Shown here in pieces: positions 56,123 through 64,000 of a stretch of DNA of 64,000 nucleotides. This stretch comes from Diphasiastrum complanatum. Its lineage: Eukaryota; Streptophyta; Lycopodiopsida; Lycopodiales; Lycopodiaceae. The stretch lies in the NCBI GenBank assembly GCA_029204225.1, contig CM055098.1, positions 574,501 through 638,500 of the forward strand, given 5' to 3'. The number at the start of each line of letters is the position of its first letter. Within the stretch, counting starts at the first letter, position 1. The position numbers were made by a program, and so were the translations under genes. The notes under the pieces are model-generated. The model searched no databases. It had not been told where the DNA came from and was given only the letters and a program-made list of their open reading frames with translations.

Positions 56123-59100
56123 GCTTTCACATGCAAGCAAATTCCAGCATCAAAAATACAAAAAAAAAATCAAAGACTTGGCATTACTGAATACATGTAG
56201 CATTTTGCCATCATGGTCTATTCCTACATCTACTATTACTATTATTCGTCATAACTATCATCCATTGATCTACTATGCACCACTACATACTCTCTTCTTC
56301 TCCAACGCTCACGTAGTGAGTGCCCACTTCCCACGTCCTACCACCTTCTGCCGCCGTGTGCGTTCTCTCCTCTCACCTGAGCTCTCGTCTTTGAGGAGTG
56401 GCCCACAGACATTGGACTTCTGGTACCCACCTAGTTGCAAACAGGCACGCACGAAATAAAGCTGCATGATGAGGATCACTTTACCTGCCTGTGTTTGCTG
56501 CACAAATCCCGAAAAGTTGATGTTTTATCATCAAACCAATGCACTTGCGACTCGGATATGATAAGCTGAGCTAAATCAAAAAATGGGCATCTTTAGAAGG
56601 AACGTGTTACGTGAACAATACTGCTGCATTTATCAAGAAGAAACGAAATACTGCTGCATTTAGAGTGTGGCCAATCTATTTCAAGGCCTTTTTCATCCAA
56701 CCTTCAGGCCATGTTTTACCACAGGCTTGTGATGTCACAGATACTATCTGAACAGGTTTTTTGGCTGCCTTTGTAAAAGCTGGTTATTGCTTGTAATTTG
56801 ATATTATGTATTGCATGATGCTTCTGAGCTTCTGATGTGGACAATTTTGACGGATATTATGTTGGGAAGCCTTATTTGAGTCAATAGTTGAGACTTCAGA
56901 GAAGCCAAGTATCCTAAGTAATCTTTCACAAATAGAAACGAAGACGTCCACCAGTAATTTGACTCTTCCTTCTTTAACTATGATGGAAACATGTAGAGCT
57001 TTAGAAAGATAGTGCCAAACATCGTGATAGAGCATTCTCTTAGTGAGAGCTTAATGGGCAGCAGATTGAACCTACTCCTTCAAAGTTTGTAAGAAGACCA
57101 ATGTAGTATACCACGAGGATTTGCACATTGGTGGAGTTTATGTATCTATGAGTATAATTTTAATCATAAACATGCCTTGCGTGGGATGAAATGAAACCTT
57201 GATTGGGTGAACAAGCCCACGTCCCTACAACCACCACAACATGCCTGGACCAATCTTTTTTCATTTTGACTTTACTAGGTTTGATGATATAGTTCAAGTT
57301 CATGCATACTCACCATGTAAGTTTGACTAGATTGCTTTGATTGTTTTGAGATTGTTTTAGTAACTTCTTCATGGCTTTAAACCTGTAGATGAAAGGGGGT
57401 CTTTTGAACTTTTTACCAATAATATTATATTGACTACACCCACAAGTTTATGCTAAGCTTCACAAAGCACAATCCTACATTTTCAAAGTCTCAAAATTTC
57501 TTACAAAAATCATGATTTTAGAATTCTTACAATTTCGTATTCAAATTCAAAATTGTAGTTACAAATCAATATTCATAGTTTTACAGTTCAGTATTCAAGA
57601 TTTCATGATTGTGCCCACAAATTTCAAGGGAATTCATAAATCCATGATCCTATATTCACAACTTCAAGATGTTTTCACAACAGTCACTATTTTATAATAT
57701 CTATTATTTTCAAGTATCCACAATTTCAAAATGGCATGTTAAGGTCACATCAGAATAGTTATCAATTGTAAATTTTGTAGTCTTTTGCATGCATCTCACC
57801 AATTTCACCAACTACTCATTGATGACGTAGTAAGCAATAATATAATGATAGCAAGCAATAGTATAAACCTTGCAAAGTTATGGCAAATAATCCATTGTCT
57901 TTGGCAGAATGAGCTTAGAGAGAATAATTACGTTGAAGTTCTCAATTTAGCTAGAATTTCTTGATATCAATCCAAATAAAGCATGTACTTTATGATGACA
58001 ATTCAAATATATTTCTCAAAAATTATTATAATAGATGTTGATGCCTTTCTTCCTACAACAATGGCTATCTCAATTTCAAGATCATGTTGAAAAAATAATA
58101 TTTTGTGGAAGGGCTATTAATAATACACAATCTTTTTGCATAAACATAGTCTACACTTAAAAAACATGCTAAAATGAGAAAATGGAATAATAGTATGATG
58201 ATTACATGACTAGGTAATAATAGAAATTTGCCATTAATGCTCAACAATTGTTATCATTGCTTTCTATGTGAAGCATTTAGATTAAGAGGTTCAGTTTGAC
58301 ACCTTTGCTATAAAGTAGGATAATCCATCTTCCTTGACCGGGAAAAAGGTACACTACTACACTCGAAAGTATATTATAATAGTTATGAACTCCTCTTCAA
58401 TGTCAAACTCAACTTCAAATCATACCCTTCAAGTAGAAAATAGAATGTGAAAGTTGAGAGATCATGCTCCAAAATCAATAATATTTCCCAATTTGAATAC
58501 ATAGTCTTGCATTTGCAAGGATAGGGCAATGAAATCTTATAGTATTTGATTGTAATGACATAAGAAACAAATGACGTCATTCTCTTAGACTCCACACAAG
58601 GAAATAGAAATGTTATCAATGTTCAACTTTCCAAGAGTTATTTGATGGCAATTATACATGTTAGTATAGATTATGCCTCAAGCTTCATCAAGCCCATCAA
58701 CTTGTACTTGATCATCCTAATTGTTCCAACATTAGCCAGGATGTAAAATCTAGCAAAAATTCCGAACTCGTTGTCTTCGTTAATGTGAGTATCTCAAAAT
58801 CATTTTCCAACCAAGAATGTGTATAGTTTCTTATTTCACATTTTGAAGTAAGAGTAAATAATTAATTATTCTCTTAAAGAGCATAACCAACAAAAAAATC
58901 AAAAGAGTTAGAAGAAAGATGAAATGGTGCACTCTTTCCACCACTTTACAACTAGCAATGAATCATGTTACTAATTCCATAAGCATTGACTAACAATCAT
59001 AGCTTTTAATTCCTTGAAATTTAAGACCATAATAGGTAGTATAATCCCTGACAATCAAGGACACTCCTCTCATGATAGTCGACATTTTCTAAGGAATCAC

Positions 59101-60950
59101 AAGTTGAGGAAAAACTGCACTCACAGACTTATGTAATAAAGTTATTACTCATACACATGTATCATTTTCATACAACATGATGTGCGACAAAGAAGTGAGT
59201 TTCTAATTATTTTTTGAATGTTGGTGGTGGGGCAACTTCATGAATCATGGATTGCATGCATACAAGTTAGGTTTTAATGTTTTGCCTCAATAACTGCAAA
59301 AAAATGCAAAGCTTGCAAACAAAATGCTAAAATTCAAGTCTATTGCAATTGTAATGGATGTCTCTTACTATTGTAGTACATATTCTTAATTTCAAAGAAC
59401 ATCTCCCACGGTTGCTTGAGCACAGACTTGATATTCCAAATATTTCTTTGTGATTCTCTCTTAGATCTATCTTAATCTAGACTAAGAAAATGAATTAATC
59501 AATGATCTTTTCAAATTTTCCGATCTACTGCAATGTATTTTCCAATCAGTTGCTCTATCGCGATATTTGATTGGTAGTTAGGTGGAAAACTCCAAATAAT
59601 GAACATGTGACTTTTTTACTAGTTGCCAGCTTTGACGATACTAAAAGTCAAGGTATCTAGAGCTTTCTTTCACTAACGTGCTCACTTTTGTGCAAAGATC
59701 TAAAGTCATGGTTTAAATGGCTCGAAAATATCACTTTTGCCACCATTTTTTTCCAAAGATTGTTTAATGTCATTGCATCTCAATGCATGATTTTTTGTCA
59801 TTCTCCAATGTGAAGATGATCTGGCCTCTTTTGAGAAGTTTGTACATCTCTAGCTTCTCCTTCCAAGTGAGTTAAGGAATATAAGCACCATAAAAATAAG
59901 GATGTACAGAGGGATGTTGGCCATGTAATTATATATGAGATGCAAATTAGTTGTCTTTATGATTCAAAGCAATGAGATAATGATGGATCAACTTTGAAAT
60001 GAATTTAATCTCTACTTCAAACACTATCAAAGATAGCTTTGATCTCAGGTTGTCTCTCTTTCTAACCACTCGTGTGCCATAAGAAAGTCTCCTTTAACTT
60101 TGTTGAAACATCCTATCTTCGAAAGTCGAGACAAATAGACATTAATGGTGGCCTCTATGAAGATGTTGATGATAGTGCTACATGAGTGTTAGAAGAAGAT
60201 GATGGGTCAAAAATCTTGTTTCCACTTTTGTGAAATGCCTTTTATACCTCTTGATGAGCCATTGTGTAGTGGAATAGGAGCTTTTCTTCATCTTAGAGAA
60301 AAGGAAGTAAAACTCGAAGAATTTATAGTAAATTCAACAAAGCCACCAATGTAGTTAAAAAGATTGAGAACGAGGAAATCTAGATTGTTAACAATATTCA
60401 AGATTTTCAATATCTCCAACATGTCTAAGATAACATAATCAAATTGAGCTCCTTGGTTAGAATTTGGCCCATGAATTAATTGTAGCCATAACATGTTGTT
60501 TCCCTTGAGCATAGGAGCAACAAATTCCACTGGCAAAATACATTCACTTTTTCAATGATTTCAAGCTTGTTGTCTTGCGTTCCATTTTTTGGGCCCAACC
60601 TCCTTGCTTAGCAAGTTGAATGCCAATTTTAGAATGAACGAGCCAATCTAGTGCAAGGAAATCCAATTGGTCATTCATAGATGTGGTTCCATTAGTTCTT
60701 AGAATGCATTACTATGAAAGTAAGGTATAATCTACTAAAGCAATTCTTTAAGTTTTTAGGCACTTCCTTTTAACTTTGACTTTGTCCCATGCTTATGGCT
60801 AAAAAGTATTACTTTAAGGATATTGTGGTTAGGCCGATGGCTATCATGCCTTCTCTCTTCTTCCCTGCATTGCACACAACGCGTACTTGTCGTCATATTT
60901 GATCGGCAATTAGATCATTTGAAAAGAAAGCGAAAGTTTGAAATAGTTTA
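56123..60950. other. Long intergenic stretch, nothing recognised
   Basis: AT-rich sequence with only short open frames, none with a motif I know. A weak unit of fragments like 'ttcaa.att.acaa' repeats at about 57480-57730. The lower half (about 59-60.6 kb) might be very old retrotransposon sequence on the minus strand, but no domain can be named. Confidence 0.4.
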
Positions 60951-61159
60951 CCAGTTTAGCTCGACGATCATCACTTCTACCAAAGAATGCTGCAGGAAAG
61001 ATAATCTCAGTAAGGGACAACCACTTTCCGATAGCACCTCAGATGGGCTCAATTGACATAGAAAGCTATAGCGATTTTCTGCAGCTGTTAGAATAGCTCG
61101 CCTTTCAATTTTGTCTGCTGTATGCTCTAGTGATTTCATATGCTAAAGATTTACAGAAC

Positions 61160-61518
61160 ATTTAGTGCTTCTTTCTACGGTTTTAAAACTGGTTGATCAA
61201 GTAGATAACTCTTCAATCTTCTTCATAGTAGTTTCTAGCCTGATAAGCAGATTCTAAAATATAGTATACACAAGTTAATTTCTACTTGCTTTCCAGTATC
61301 CTGGATCCAGGGCTACAAGTAGGTTCCTCAACTTTCAAGTTCTAGAGAGCATTCAGAGCCCCTTGTTACAGTTTTCTCACTGGTTGATCAAATTGAAAAC
61401 TCTTCAATGTTCTTCGTACTAATTTCTAGCCACATAAGAAGATTTTGAAGTATCGTATATACCACTTTTGTCCTGGTTTTCCCCTATTCTGGATCCAAGG
61501 CTTAAGGTAGGTTTCTCG
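61160..61518 (+). repeat. Tandem duplication (period about 190 bp) upstream of the bZIP gene
   Basis: A block containing 'actggttgatcaa', 'actcttcaat.ttcttc', 'tttctagcc', 'ctggatccag/ctggatccaa' and 'gtaggttcct/gtaggtttct' occurs at 61160-61330 and again at 61350-61518. The second copy ends immediately before the ATG. It probably lies in the leader/promoter. Confidence 0.8.
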
Positions 61519-61520
61519 GC

Positions 61521-62275
61521 ATGGAGGTTCAAGGATCCGGAGAAGAAGCCGTCGTAAATTCAACGTCATATCATGTGAGTTCAGGGCAGCTTCCACCCAA
61601 GAGTCCCTCTAATATGCTAGATTCTGGCAGCGGTTCGTACATGGGATGGAATGGGTTTCTTAGTCGTGGCACTAGTAGCGGCTACAAACGGCATCAACGC
61701 ACTCCTTCGGCAAGTTTTCTTCCGCAGATACAACAAATCTGTTGGCTCGAGGACGTACTAGACTCTGAGGGTTCAGCTAGGAAGAACTCCCACCGGCGAT
61801 CCTCCAGTGATACGGATGCGTTTTACGGTAATCGTGAGCAAGGAGGTAAAGATGACGATTCTGGAAAAAGTTTGTCCTCTAGGCAAAGCGAGCAATCTAG
61901 TGATATAGATCGGCTTGACGAAGATAACCTCATGTCTATGTTCTCGGTTATTGAACCAACTCAGCAGCAGCAAGCTCAGCAAAATGGACGCACTGGTTTT
62001 CCCGGTTCTTCGTTGGAATGCTGGACAACCGAGAAAAAGGTGCCTGTTTCCGTTAACTCTGAAAATACGTCAACTCCATCAGATAGCAATAGTTTCAATG
62101 AAGCTTCCTATGAAGAGAACAGGCCTCCAGGTTTAGATCGCGTGAAGAGTGAACCGGAAGTTGAAAGTCTTGATGAAAGCGAGGATTCTCAGAAGAATGC
62201 CTCGCAAGCAAATCAAACAAATGTAACTGCGGAAGCAAAAGTAAATGGAGAGGTGGATCCGAAGCGCGCTAAGAG
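61521..62275 (+). CDS. bZIP transcription factor (group E-like), first coding exon
   Basis: The ATG at 61521 opens an uninterrupted 251-codon exon. It ends at AAGAG/gtgagt (62275, phase 2), so the TGA at 62277 belongs to the intron. Motifs: YKRHQRTPSASFLPQIQQIC, WLEDVLDSE, SHRRSSSDTDAF, then DEDNLMSMFS and a Gln-rich stretch, then acidic LDRVKSEPEVESLDESEDS, and VDPKRAKR at the exon end. The trailing (V)DPKR(A/V)KR directly precedes the basic region ILANRQSAQRSR in plant group E bZIPs (bZIP34/61-like). The basic and zipper exons are not in the window. It is expected to be nuclear and DNA-binding. The frame is clean, so the gene is likely active. Confidence 0.8.

Positions 62276-64000
<1,725 letters not shown>

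Noticed and set aside
56118-56459. 113-codon plus frame
   Set aside because: No recognisable domain, no splice-site support and no lesion pattern typical of a pseudogene; likely chance.
60823-61056. 77-codon plus frame upstream of the bZIP gene
   Set aside because: No motif, unlike neighbouring coding sequence; probably chance or leader sequence.

Overview
This window looks like nuclear DNA from a land plant with a large, repeat-rich genome. The evidence is an AT-rich background, genes split by kilobase-scale introns with GT-AG borders, many decayed Ty1/copia and Ty3/gypsy LTR retrotransposons, LINE fragments, a CACTA-type transposon end, plant-type CCCTAAA tracts and a plant bZIP gene. The species cannot be named from the sequence. 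All calls come from reading and translating by eye; no database search was run.

Only two host genes are well supported. (1) A phytanoyl-CoA dioxygenase (PhyH) family gene on + spans about 1.7-19.1 kb. Seven exons join in one frame to about 269 codons, and only the extreme N-terminus is missing. Its introns reach 8.3 kb and hold a LINE fragment, two antisense gypsy chromovirus fragments and microsatellites. (2) The first coding exon of a bZIP transcription factor resembling plant group E starts at 61.52 kb on +. Its basic/zipper exons lie beyond the window.

Between them, 19-61 kb is mostly nested mobile DNA. 19.1-24.3 kb holds LTR remnants, a duplicated block, and an antisense LINE reverse transcriptase split by a 0.8 kb terminal-inverted-repeat hairpin element. 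24.8-34.5 kb holds several copia remnants, an odd LTR element with a 25-bp minisatellite, a second inverted-repeat insertion and an unexplained reading frame at 34.1-34.5 kb. 35.0-39.6 kb is a decayed gypsy gag-pol with an LTR-like tail. 46.0-51.3 kb is a copia element whose LTR is split by a solo LTR of the family seen at 38.9 kb. 51.5-54.2 kb is CACTA-like, 54.5-55.2 kb is another copia fragment, and 55.8-61 kb holds little that can be recognised.

The most unusual segment is 39.58-45.79 kb, bounded by a candidate 13-bp terminal inverted repeat. Leftward it carries a spliced but broken gene for a beta-class amino (N6-adenine/N4-cytosine) DNA methyltransferase-like protein. Rightward it carries a decayed reading frame with the motif order of DUF7869-type, transposase-like proteins. 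The control region between them contains about a dozen 17-bp palindromes spaced mostly 41-42 bp apart, and the array is itself an imperfect inverted repeat. I interpret this as a decayed DNA transposon that carried its own DNA methyltransferase; it is the best candidate here for an undescribed system.
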